Of a DNA stretch of 6,785 bases, positions 1-6,033 are shown piece after piece. Source of the stretch: a bacterium (GTDB lineage: Bacteria; Verrucomicrobiota; Verrucomicrobiia; Limisphaerales; J093). Within the stretch, counting starts at the first letter, position 1. Each line of letters begins with the position of its first letter. Made by a program: the position numbers and the translations under genes. The DNA is taken from NCBI GenBank assembly GCA_021784265.1, contig JAJXTA010000151.1, forward strand, positions 1 to 6,785, read 5' to 3'. Below the pieces are notes generated by a model, which was not told where the DNA came from, did no database searches, and saw only the letters and a list, made by a program, of their open reading frames with translations.

Positions 1-86
1 AGGCACGCGCCCAGTTCGACCGTCAGCTTCACGGGCACATCCAGCAGGATGTCCAAGTTCGTGGGGTATTCACTCGGGGCACTCAT
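1..86 (-). CDS. fliN: Flagellar motor switch protein FliN, N-terminal fragment (3' end outside window)
   Basis: FliN is part of the cytoplasmic C-ring, where with FliM and FliG it sets the direction of rotation and helps dock export substrates. Only 28 codons are visible, starting at ATG 86-84 and running off the left edge. The segment NLDILLDVPVKLTVELG is the typical entry into the FliN SpoA domain, in which LDxLLDVPVxLxVELG is strongly conserved. Only ten residues precede it, so this is a short, classical FliN and not the long FliY form with an N-terminal CheC-like domain, unless the true start lies elsewhere. The gene follows fliM after 22 bp with no convincing ribosome binding site, and fliM-fliN adjacency is the rule in flagellar operons. 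Identity is firm. Full length, and any C-terminal extension, cannot be judged. Confidence 0.9.
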   Translation of the reverse strand, partial: MSAPSEYPTNLDILLDVPVKLTVELGAC

Positions 87-108
87 GATCGTCAGCGCGG
101 CGTGGGTC

Positions 109-1116
109 CTATTTGGGTAAAAGCTGGTTGAGGGCGACCGACCGCCACTTGCCGCGCGTGCCCAGGGTCGCGCGGAATTTCGCCAGCCGCGCCAGCCGCA
201 CCCGCACCTCGTGCACGGCGTCCGGGGCCAACTGCAGGACGTCCCCGGGCTTAAGTTGGGCCAACTGCCGGGCGGTGATCTCCAGATTGTCCCAGTCCGC
301 CGTGATGGGCACCATCATGTCTTCGAGGTCGCGGTTCCACTTCAGGGCCGGGGCGGCCGCCCCGCTCGGGCGGCTCTCGGCGTCGAGTTCCTCGCCGAGC
401 AACCGCACCAGCGGCTCCAGGGTGTAGTAAGGAAAGCCGATCTGGATCGGCTCCATGCAGTCCCCAAGCCGCGCCTCGAGGGTTAAGGCCAGCATCACCG
501 TGTCGTGGGGGGCGGTCTGAAGGAAGCGACCGTTGCTCTCGTGACCCAGGAGGGTCAGGCGCAACTCCTGAACATTGGCCCAATGGTTACACCATTCGTT
601 GAGGATCACCTCGATGGCTTGGTCGAGCAACGCCACCTCGATCTCGCTCAGGTCCCGGCTGGCGGCGATCGAATGGGCCGGTCCCCCCAGGAGCCGGTCC
701 ACGATCGTCAGCCCCAACCGCGGGTTCATGTCCAGGATGCAGATGCCGCGCAACGGCTCGACCTTGAACAAGGTCAGGTGGGTGGGGGTGGCCAGGTTAT
801 CAATGAACTTCTGGTAGGTGATGGTATTGAGCTTGGCCATCTGCAAGCCAAACTCCAGCCGCAGGTAGATCGAGAGCCGCGCCGCCAGGGCCCGAATGAA
901 CTCCTCATGGCGCAATCGCAGCCGGCGCAGTTCGCTGGGCGAAAGAAACACCGGGTGCCGAAAGTCGTACGGCTGAATCGCGTCGTGCGCCCGGCGGACC
1001 TTCTCCCCCGCCACCTTGTGGACGAGAGTGTTGCCCTCCTGCTCGGCGACCTGGGCCAGGAGGCGCTCGACATCCGACTGCGATAAGACTTCCGAGAGGG
1101 GGTCTTTGGCATCCAT
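109..1116 (-). CDS. fliM: Flagellar motor switch protein FliM
   Basis: FliM is the middle C-ring protein. It binds phospho-CheY at its N-terminus, FliG through its middle domain and FliN through its C-terminus. The 335-residue length is normal. Residues 11-21 (LSQSDVERLLA) form the N-terminal CheY-binding motif, usually LSQxEIDxLL. YDF at 50-52 opens the CheC-like middle domain, which runs to about 245 and includes the long helix with FGLQMAKLNTITYQKF (89-104) and the segment LDMNPRLGLTIVDRLLGG (128-145). The FliG-contacting loop reads GGPA (144-147) where GGxG is usual. Residues 255-332 are the FliN-like SpoA domain, with ADWDNLEITARQLAQLKPGD at 273-292. ATG 1116-1114 lies 8 bp after the fliL stop, with no good Shine-Dalgarno sequence, so coupling to fliL is likely. 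The intact CheY motif suggests chemotactic control. Confidence 0.97.
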   Translation of the reverse strand: MDAKDPLSEVLSQSDVERLLAQVAEQEGNTLVHKVAGEKVRRAHDAIQPYDFRHPVFLSPSELRRLRLRHEEFIRALAARLSIYLRLEFGLQMAKLNTITYQKFIDNLATPTHLTLFKVEPLRGICILDMNPRLGLTIVDRLLGGPAHSIAASRDLSEIEVALLDQAIEVILNEWCNHWANVQELRLTLLGHESNGRFLQTAPHDTVMLALTLEARLGDCMEPIQIGFPYYTLEPLVRLLGEELDAESRPSGAAAPALKWNRDLEDMMVPITADWDNLEITARQLAQLKPGDVLQLAPDAVHEVRVRLARLAKFRATLGTRGKWRSVALNQLLPK

Positions 1117-1124
1117 GAGCTGGC

Positions 1125-1748
1125 CTATTGGATGGCGAATTCCGTGAAGAAGATCTCCTGCACCACGTTGGGCCCCAGCACGGCGTTGAAGAGCGAGACC
1201 AACTCGGAACGAATCAGGTTCTTGGCGCCCGGCTTCTCCAGGTCCACGATGGCCTTGCTGCTGAGGCAGGCGATGGCCTGGTCGCGCAGCTCGGGTTCGT
1301 TATCCCGAAAGAGCTGATCCAGCGTGGGATTGGCGCCGACCAAGGTCATGTCCACCACCAGGAAACGCGTGCCCAGCGTCCCGGCGACGTTGACCAACAC
1401 CTTCTTCATCGCCACGGAATACCGGCTCTTGCTCCCTCCACCCTCGTGGGTCTCGGCGGGCGCTTCGCCCTCGCTTGGTTTGGCGTTCGCCGCGGCCGCC
1501 GCGGCCGCCGGTGGGGCGGGGGGCGTCGCCCCGAGCGCGCGTTGGAACTTGGGCAAGAGGAAAAACGTGGTCGTCAGGTACGCCAACAGCGGCATGGCCA
1601 CCACGGTGACAATCAGCGGCAGCCAGGCTTGCAGCCCAGGGGCGGCGGGCACGGCGGGGGCCGGCGCGGCCGCGGCGGCTTCCGCCGGCGCGGTGGACTT
1701 GCCCAGGTCCGAACCTGAGCCGGTAGGTTCGAGGCGGTTGGCAGCCAC
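1125..1748 (-). CDS. fliL: Flagellar basal body-associated protein FliL
   Basis: FliL is a single-pass inner-membrane protein that surrounds or supports the MotAB stator near the basal body. The 207-residue product has a disordered Ala/Pro-rich cytoplasmic N-terminus (1-40), one transmembrane helix at about 42-65 (WLPLIVTVVAMPLLAYL, then TTTFFLLP) and a low-complexity linker with a seven-Ala run (81-87). A periplasmic FliL domain follows from about 107 to 207. This domain has the family pattern: an RYSV strand, TRFLVVDMTL, the helix pair DQLFRDNEPELRDQAIACLSSK, the RSELVSLFNAVL helix, and the conserved C-terminal end EIFFTEFAIQ (compare FTEFVVQ in other FliL). The start is GTG 1748-1746, 7 bp after the flgE stop. 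No in-frame ATG lies between it and the membrane helix, so GTG is the only reasonable choice. No Shine-Dalgarno sequence is seen. The long Ala-rich linker is a high-GC embellishment. Confidence 0.92.
   Translation of the reverse strand: MAANRLEPTGSGSDLGKSTAPAEAAAAAPAPAVPAAPGLQAWLPLIVTVVAMPLLAYLTTTFFLLPKFQRALGATPPAPPAAAAAAANAKPSEGEAPAETHEGGGSKSRYSVAMKKVLVNVAGTLGTRFLVVDMTLVGANPTLDQLFRDNEPELRDQAIACLSSKAIVDLEKPGAKNLIRSELVSLFNAVLGPNVVQEIFFTEFAIQ
1489..1511. repeat. Short tandem GC repeat in fliL linker
   Basis: The 9-mer gccgcggcc occurs twice in tandem (1489-1497 and 1498-1506), followed by the first four bases of a third copy. It encodes part of the poly-Ala run at FliL residues 81-87 and contains two overlapping copies of the palindrome gcggccgc. 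It is a plausible slippage site between strains. A unit of 9 bp keeps the reading frame. Confidence 0.6.
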
Positions 1749-1755
1749 ACCGGAC

Positions 1756-2601
1756 TCACTGTTTAAGGGCGACCAACTGTTGGAGCACCTGGTCGCTGGT
1801 GGTGATCACCCGCGCATTGGCCTCGAAGGCGCGCTGGGCCGTGATGAGACTGGCGAACTCGCTGGCCAGATCCACGTTGGACATCTCCAATTCGCCCGAT
1901 TGCACCGCGCCCAAGCCGTTGCTTTGGGGCGCCGCCAGGGCCTGCGGCCCCGCGGCGGTCAGATTGGTGTAGAGATTGCCCCCGGCGCTGCTGAGGGCGC
2001 TGGGATTGGTGAAATTCTGGAGCAGGATCTGACCGCGCCGAAAACTCGTGCCGTCCGAAAGGGTAAGCCAAACCTCGCCGTTCTGGTGAATCGAGACATT
2101 GGAAATGACCGCGCCCGCCGCGGCGGTCGCGGGTTTGCCGGTTTCGTCGATGGTGATGCCCCCTTGGGTGGTTAGCCCCGCGTCGGAGTACCCCTGCACC
2201 ACCAGCCCGTCGTTGGTGACCAGTTGGTTGGTCGTGGCGTCGATGTGGAAGTCGCCGGCCCGGGTCACGTATTGGGCGCCGCTGGCGTCTTTGACCAGAA
2301 AGAACCCGTCGCCCTGAAGGGCCAGGTCGGTGTTCACCCCCGTTTGGGTGAGGGACCCTTGGGTGAAGAGGGTGGTGGTGGCGGCGGGATTCACCCCGGT
2401 GCCCAGCTCCAGGCCGGTGCTGCTGGAGCCGGAGCCCGTGCTGCCCGCGGCCCGCAAGGTCTCGGTGAGCGAGTCCTCGAAGCTCATCCGGCTGGCTTTG
2501 AAACCGACGGTGTTGACATTGGCGATGTTGTCGCCGATCACCTGCATGTCTTCCTGGGCGCTTTCCATGCCACTGACGCCCGTGTTCATCATTGAGGTCA
2601 T
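1756..2601 (-). CDS. flgE: Flagellar hook protein FlgE, short (minimal) form
   Basis: This is the structural subunit of the hook, the universal joint outside the outer membrane. Residues 8-35 are the rod/hook N-terminal signature, with GVSGMESAQEDMQVIGDNIA followed by NVNTVGFK. Residues 95-117 (LQGDGFFLVK, YVTRAGDF) belong to domain D1. Residues 236-281 are the D0 C-terminal helix, with LEMSNVDLASEFASLITAQR followed by AFEANARVITTSDQVLQQLV. At 281 residues it is much shorter than the roughly 400-residue enterobacterial FlgE, which carries D2. It is close to the 264-residue Bacillus subtilis hook protein, so it probably consists of D0, D1 and little else. FlgG is the main alternative because it shares both termini. 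Placement directly after flgD and between fliK and fliL, plus the NVNTVGFK and EMSNVDL matches to Bacillus FlgE, favour hook protein. ATG 2601-2599 is fixed by the only clear Shine-Dalgarno sequence in the window. Confidence 0.92.
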   Translation of the reverse strand: MTSMMNTGVSGMESAQEDMQVIGDNIANVNTVGFKASRMSFEDSLTETLRAAGSTGSGSSSTGLELGTGVNPAATTTLFTQGSLTQTGVNTDLALQGDGFFLVKDASGAQYVTRAGDFHIDATTNQLVTNDGLVVQGYSDAGLTTQGGITIDETGKPATAAAGAVISNVSIHQNGEVWLTLSDGTSFRRGQILLQNFTNPSALSSAGGNLYTNLTAAGPQALAAPQSNGLGAVQSGELEMSNVDLASEFASLITAQRAFEANARVITTSDQVLQQLVALKQ

Positions 2602-2607
2602 AAGGAT

Positions 2608-2614
2608 TCCTTTT
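2608..2614 (-). promoter_or_regulatory. Shine-Dalgarno sequence of flgE
   Basis: On the minus strand AAAAGGA stands 6 nt before the flgE ATG, inside the 15-bp flgD-flgE gap. It is the only good anti-16S match in front of any start in this window, and it supports the ATG at 2601 over the later Met codons 4 and 5. A stronger initiation site fits the need for many more hook subunits than other products of the operon (inference). Confidence 0.75.
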
Positions 2615-2616
2615 GC

Positions 2617-3099
2617 TTAAGCGGTCTTGGCGCCCAGCCGGGCCGGTTTGGGGCCCGTCGTGGGTTGCGTGTTGGTCACCGAGAGGGAATAGAGTTGGGA
2701 GACATCGTATTTCGCGCCGTTCACCACGATCTCCGGGGTCCCGCCCTCCAGCAACACCGCCGTCACCGTCCCCTGGAGGGGCGCGGCGCCTTTGCCGGTC
2801 TGGAGGGTCACGGTGTGGCCCAGGAGGGTGCTGGCTTGGGTGAACTGCTGGTCCACGCCCAGTTGGCTGATACCCTGCTGCATCGCCTGGGTCTGTTGCA
2901 GGGTGGTGAACTGCGCCATCTGCGCCACGAAATCCGTATTACTCATCGGCTGCATCGGGTCCTGGGTGCTAAGTTCCTTCACCAGGAGGTTGAGGAAGTC
3001 CTGCTGCCCGAGCGTCTGTTGGGGTAACTGGGGCGTCGCCGCCGCCGTGGTGCCGGCGCCGGTGGCCGCGGTGATATTGCTGATGATCGGAGTAGTCAT
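2617..3099 (-). CDS. flgD: Flagellar hook capping / assembly protein FlgD, short form
   Basis: FlgD is exported through the flagellar secretion channel and forms the cap under which FlgE subunits polymerise. It is later displaced by the hook-filament junction. The FlgD core is obvious at residues 29-70: LGQQDFLNLLVKELSTQDPM, QPMSNTDF and VAQMAQFTTLQQ match the conserved FLxLLxxQLxxQDPLxPxxxxEFxxQLAQFSxLEQ pattern. Residues 93-142 (LLGHTVTLQ, then short strands to YDVSQLYSLS) look like the small beta domain. The FN3-like insert found in the 231-residue enterobacterial FlgD is missing. At 160 residues it resembles Bacillus YlxG/FlgD. A Thr/Ala/Gln-rich leader (1-28) probably carries the export signal. 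It begins 12 bp after the fliK stop without a visible Shine-Dalgarno sequence. Confidence 0.94.
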   Translation of the reverse strand: MTTPIISNITAATGAGTTAAATPQLPQQTLGQQDFLNLLVKELSTQDPMQPMSNTDFVAQMAQFTTLQQTQAMQQGISQLGVDQQFTQASTLLGHTVTLQTGKGAAPLQGTVTAVLLEGGTPEIVVNGAKYDVSQLYSLSVTNTQPTTGPKPARLGAKTA

Positions 3100-3111
3100 A
3101 GACGCAAGGGT

Positions 3112-4956
3112 TCAGGCCCACCATTCCCAGCCGCGCGCGGCGGAAACGGCGGAACGCACCGGGCGGCGCTTAAGCGGCTCGGTGACCGAGCCGACCATCG
3201 GCAGGTCATCCAGGGGGTTGCGCACCGGCCGCTGGGGGGGGCGCTCGGAGCCGGAGCCGCTGCCGCCCGGCTCGGGGTCGGCGCTCGGCCGCGGCGGAGT
3301 GAAATCCTTGTTCGGCGGCGGTTCATTCAGGGACGCCACGCGGACGCCGTGCTCGGCCATCGCGGTCTGGAGTTGGCCCCACGCGTGGCCCCAGTGTTGG
3401 GCGTTGCCACGCTCGCATTGGGCGAAGACGCTCACCTGGCCATCGGTTTGGCGGAGCTGGAGCAAGACTTCGGTTCCATGATCGAGGTGCACCACCACGG
3501 CCATCGAATCGGCGTTGACCTCGCGAAGCTGCACCACGTGCTGCATCACGCATTGCTCCAGCGCGTGGGCCGGAGTCGCCGGCGGCGGGGCCCCCGGGTC
3601 GCTCGCGCCGAGCCCCGCCGCTGTGGTGGCGGGCACCGCGACCGGCTCGGCGATGGGACCCAGCCCGGCGGCCGCGGGGATCAGCGGATCGGCGGCGGCG
3701 GGCATAAATCCCTTCCGCGTCAGCGCCGTATCCAACCGTGCGCCGCCGGCCGGGGCCGCGACGGTCCCTGTCGGCGGTAGGTTTTGCTCCGTCACCGGGC
3801 AAAGTTGGCTCGGTTCATCCGATGGTTTCATGGCGGGAGCCTGTGGAGCAGCGGGCATGCCATGCTCAGAAATGGTTGTCGTTGGGGCGGTAGAATCCCC
3901 CAAACCAAGGGGCGAGGACGGGGACTTCTCCGCCTGAGCCGGCTTCACCATCTCCCCGCCGGAAGTGCCGTCAGGCACCAAGACAAACGGCGGCGTGGGC
4001 TTTTCCGCGGTTATATCGCTGATTTCGGGCGGGCTCAGTGTCGGAGCGGATTCGTCGGCGCTCCCAGCGGGCCCAGGTTCGGCTTTGGGGTGGTCGGTGG
4101 GCAAAAACTGCCGGTCGGGTAACTCCCCAGTCTTCCCGGGGGTCGCGAGGGCGTGCATCGCGGTCGCCGGCCCCGATGGCCCACCGCATTCTTGGGAATC
4201 GGAGGGCGAGACTTCCGGCCCGCTCGGCGGGGACGTCGCGGCGGCGCGGTTGGCTCCAGCGGCGGGCGCCGACACCGGCGCGACGAGCGTGATCACCACT
4301 CCCACTAACGTCGCCGCACTACTGACGATGGTCGGAGGGGCAGCATCCACCGAGGTCCCGGAACCGCCCGGTTCCGGGGCTGGGGTAGGATTTGGACTTC
4401 CGGCGTCCGTGGGGCTGGCTCCGGCCTTGCCCGCCAACCAATCCGCCTCGACCACCTTGGGTTCCTCTGGGGAGGGGTTCGATTGCGGCGTCGCGGTCGT
4501 GGATGGGTTCCCTGGACCCACGGGAGCCAAGTGCGGGCGGTTCGCTGCCGAAGCTGCCGGGCCCGGCTTGGCGGGCGTGGGAGAGGAGGCCGCTAAGCCT
4601 GGCCTCTCTCCCTCGACTGGTGAAGTTGGTCCCGGCCCGCGCGCGCGCGTGTTGGGGCTTTGGCGCTCGGCCGCCAGGCGCGACGGCGACGCTGCGAACC
4701 GCCGAAGCGCGGGGTGAGGGGCGGGGTTGTCCGTTGGGCGACCCGTTGCCGCGGTGGGAGGCGAGTGGGGCTGCGCCTCCGCCGGTGGAGGCGCCGCGGG
4801 ATGCGACTGCCCCGCCGGTGGCTCAACCAGGCCCGCAAAGACTTGGCTGAAGGCGTGGTCCGGAGCGGGCGACGATCCGCCGGCAGCGGAGGGTGGCTCG
4901 GCCTCGAGGCGTTGGGCCCGGTCAAGTTCGCCACACAGGGCGGCGCGAGTGGTCAT
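3112..4956 (-). CDS. fliK: Flagellar hook-length control protein FliK, long Pro/Ala-rich
   Basis: FliK is a secreted molecular ruler. Its extended N-terminal part measures the growing hook, and its C-terminal domain then switches the export gate (FlhB) from hook to filament substrates. The 614-residue product is low-complexity and rich in Pro, Ala, Ser, Thr and Gly for about 460 residues. A compact domain at about 463-545 follows, with HALEQCVMQHVVQLREVNAD, GTEVLLQLRQTDGQVSVFAQ and a helix WGHAWGQLQTAMAEHGVRV. The pattern of paired strands plus an amphipathic helix ending in GVRV matches the Flg_hook C-terminal domain, although the usual LxPxxLGxVxV motif is not exact. A further disordered tail of about 69 residues ends in WEWWA. 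Features of note are a hydrophobic stretch at 211-230 and the peptide PEPGGSG at 195-201 and 561-567. The start overlaps the upstream stop (ATGA). Identity rests on the C-terminal domain, the composition and the position before flgD. Confidence 0.86.
   Translation of the reverse strand: MTTRAALCGELDRAQRLEAEPPSAAGGSSPAPDHAFSQVFAGLVEPPAGQSHPAAPPPAEAQPHSPPTAATGRPTDNPAPHPALRRFAASPSRLAAERQSPNTRARGPGPTSPVEGERPGLAASSPTPAKPGPAASAANRPHLAPVGPGNPSTTATPQSNPSPEEPKVVEADWLAGKAGASPTDAGSPNPTPAPEPGGSGTSVDAAPPTIVSSAATLVGVVITLVAPVSAPAAGANRAAATSPPSGPEVSPSDSQECGGPSGPATAMHALATPGKTGELPDRQFLPTDHPKAEPGPAGSADESAPTLSPPEISDITAEKPTPPFVLVPDGTSGGEMVKPAQAEKSPSSPLGLGDSTAPTTTISEHGMPAAPQAPAMKPSDEPSQLCPVTEQNLPPTGTVAAPAGGARLDTALTRKGFMPAAADPLIPAAAGLGPIAEPVAVPATTAAGLGASDPGAPPPATPAHALEQCVMQHVVQLREVNADSMAVVVHLDHGTEVLLQLRQTDGQVSVFAQCERGNAQHWGHAWGQLQTAMAEHGVRVASLNEPPPNKDFTPPRPSADPEPGGSGSGSERPPQRPVRNPLDDLPMVGSVTEPLKRRPVRSAVSAARGWEWWA
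4357..4378. repeat. Perfect 10-bp inverted repeat inside fliK
   Basis: cccggaaccg at 4357-4366 and its exact reverse complement at 4369-4378 are separated by 2 bp, so the fliK mRNA could fold a stem of 9 or more base pairs with a tetraloop. It encodes most of the PEPGGSG peptide (FliK 195-201). No T-run follows on the coding strand, so it is not a simple intrinsic terminator. Confidence 0.6.
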
Positions 4957-5564
4957 GGGGTCGGAGTCCGTTTGTTGGGTGTGGCTTGCGCCAGCGTCAA
5001 GCGCAGGCGCTCGGAGATATTGGCCGCGCGCTTGACACCACCAGCGTCCTTGGTCATCGCCTCCAAAATCGGGGCGATCTCACTCTCCTTCATCGAGGCG
5101 AGGATCTTCACCGCGCCTTCGTCGTCCTTTTCGAGGAGGATCTTCACCGCGCTTTCCGGGGTCATCCCCGCATAGACCTTGGCCAGGCGCTTGAGATTGT
5201 CCTTCTCGTTGGCCTTGATCTGAACCACGTTTCGGTCCAGCTCGACCTGCATCTGGTGGACCGCCTGGGTGACCGTATTCAGCTCCTGGCGTTCGGCCTG
5301 CAGCCGGGCGGCCCATTCCTCCAACTGCTGGCGGCGGCGGGCGATCTCGTTCTTTTCCCCCTGGAGCTCCCGCACCAAGGCCTCCAACTCAGGGTTGTGG
5401 AAGTCCCAGGAGGGCCCCGTGATGGGGGTCGGGGCGGCGACGGCCGCCGCACGCCGGGCCAGAGCCGCCGCCACCGGACCACGCAACGACAACGCCAGGA
5501 CGACCAGGTAGCAAACGCACCCGACGGCAACGATCCCCCAGCGGGATTGCGCCAGCTTAATCAT
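4953..5564 (-). CDS. MotE/YlxF-type flagellar protein (membrane anchor, coiled coil, MgtE-N-like domain)
   Basis: The 203-residue protein has three parts. Residues 9-27 form one N-terminal transmembrane helix (WGIVAVGCVCYLVVLALSL) after a short basic start. A charged coiled coil spans about 58-125 (ELEALVRELQGEKNEIARRR, then LEEWAARLQAERQEL). A C-terminal helical repeat domain at about 126-190 reads LAKVYAGMTPESAVKILLEK, then AVKILASM, then IAPILEAM. The pattern YxxMxPxxAxxILxxxDxxxAxxILxxMxxxxxAxILxxM is that of MgtE N-terminal-like domains found in MotE, FlbB and Bacillus YlxF. In the Bacillus fla/che operon ylxF also lies between fliJ and fliK, which supports the assignment. Alphaproteobacterial MotE is a chaperone for the periplasmic MotC, and spirochaetal FlbB builds a basal-body collar. 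Which role applies here is unknown. ATG 5564-5562 overlaps the fliJ stop by 8 nt. Confidence 0.78.
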   Translation of the reverse strand: MIKLAQSRWGIVAVGCVCYLVVLALSLRGPVAAALARRAAAVAAPTPITGPSWDFHNPELEALVRELQGEKNEIARRRQQLEEWAARLQAERQELNTVTQAVHQMQVELDRNVVQIKANEKDNLKRLAKVYAGMTPESAVKILLEKDDEGAVKILASMKESEIAPILEAMTKDAGGVKRAANISERLRLTLAQATPNKRTPTP

Positions 5565-6033
5565 GGGCCACGGGGCTGCTCGCCGACCAGATCAGCGCTT
5601 GGTGGGAGCGGCGTTGGGCCAGATCGTCCAACACCTTGCGTTCCTCCTGGTCCAACGCCCGGTCGTACTGCCACCGCTGGTGGTCCAGGAAAAGATCAAC
5701 CGCCTCGCGGTCCTGCCGGGCGGCGATCATCGCCTGGTGGGTGGCCTGCACCTCTTGTTCCGCTCGCCGCACGGTCGCGAGACACGCCAGGCGCCGCACG
5801 GTGACGGCCTGGAAATAGGTTTGGGTCTGCGCCACCAGGGCGGCGGCGCACCCGGCGACCATGACCCGCCGCCAATCCTCCCACGCCACCTCCAGCTCAC
5901 GATGGACGGCCTCCAATTGCTCGACCGCCTGGCGCTCGTTGTGCAGGGCCCGGGAGTATCGCTCCATAGCCACCTGCTCCTGCCGTTGCCGCAAGGTGCG
6001 CACAACCTGCAAACTAAAACGGAATGGTTTCAT
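5557..6033 (-). CDS. fliJ: Flagellar export protein FliJ
   Basis: FliJ is a small coiled-coil protein that sits in the central pore of the FliI ATPase hexamer, contacts FlhA and helps couple ATP hydrolysis and proton-motive force to export. The 158-residue product is almost entirely helical and charged. It begins MKPFRFSLQVVRTLRQRQEQ, matching the FxFxLxxVLxxRxxxExxA opening of FliJ. Long heptad-like helices follow (residues 20-58 and 85-142), with no signal peptide or membrane segment. Length agrees with the family (about 145-160). Sequence conservation in FliJ is low, so the call leans on the N-terminal motif, the coiled-coil nature and the position directly after fliI. The ATG at 6033-6031 overlaps the fliI stop as ATGA, which suggests coupled translation and matched synthesis of the two partners. 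An Ala-rich helix break near 59-68 (VAGCAAALVA) probably marks the hairpin turn. Confidence 0.88.
   Translation of the reverse strand: MKPFRFSLQVVRTLRQRQEQVAMERYSRALHNERQAVEQLEAVHRELEVAWEDWRRVMVAGCAAALVAQTQTYFQAVTVRRLACLATVRRAEQEVQATHQAMIAARQDREAVDLFLDHQRWQYDRALDQEERKVLDDLAQRRSHQALIWSASSPVAHD
6030..6033 (-). other. fliI-fliJ ATGA stop/start overlap
   Basis: The fliJ start ATG (6033-6031) and the fliI stop TGA (6032-6030) share bases. No Shine-Dalgarno sequence precedes the start, so terminating ribosomes probably re-initiate. The same arrangement occurs at the MotE-like gene/fliK junction (4953-4956). An 8-nt overlap, ATGATTAA, joins fliJ to the MotE-like gene (5557-5564). Confidence 0.8.

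Noticed and set aside
1324..2175. 283-codon open frame on the plus strand across fliL and flgE
   Set aside because: It lies antisense to two well-supported genes, spans their boundary, and its translation is Gly/Ala/Arg-rich with no recognisable domain. Long antisense frames are common in DNA this GC-rich.
1756..2601. Annotation as distal rod protein FlgG or FlgF
   Set aside because: The ends are shared with FlgG, but the position after flgD and before fliL, and the close likeness of both termini to the short Bacillus FlgE, favour hook protein. A small doubt remains.
2602..2612. AAGGA-T-TCCTT palindrome as an operator or hairpin
   Set aside because: A one-base loop cannot form a hairpin, and the site lies inside an operon. 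It is explained by the Shine-Dalgarno sequence plus chance.
4357..4378. Intrinsic terminator at the fliK hairpin
   Set aside because: There is no U-run after the stem in the transcribed direction, and it lies inside an intact coding sequence with more operon genes downstream.
3965..4717. 250-codon plus-strand frame opposite fliK
   Set aside because: The Pro/Ala/Gly-rich fliK gives an equally low-complexity Gly/Ala frame on the other strand. The minus frame has the FliK C-terminal domain and fits the operon.
4893..5804. 303-codon open frame on the plus strand across the MotE-like gene and fliJ
   Set aside because: Antisense shadow of two coding regions; composition is driven by third-position GC and no motif is visible.
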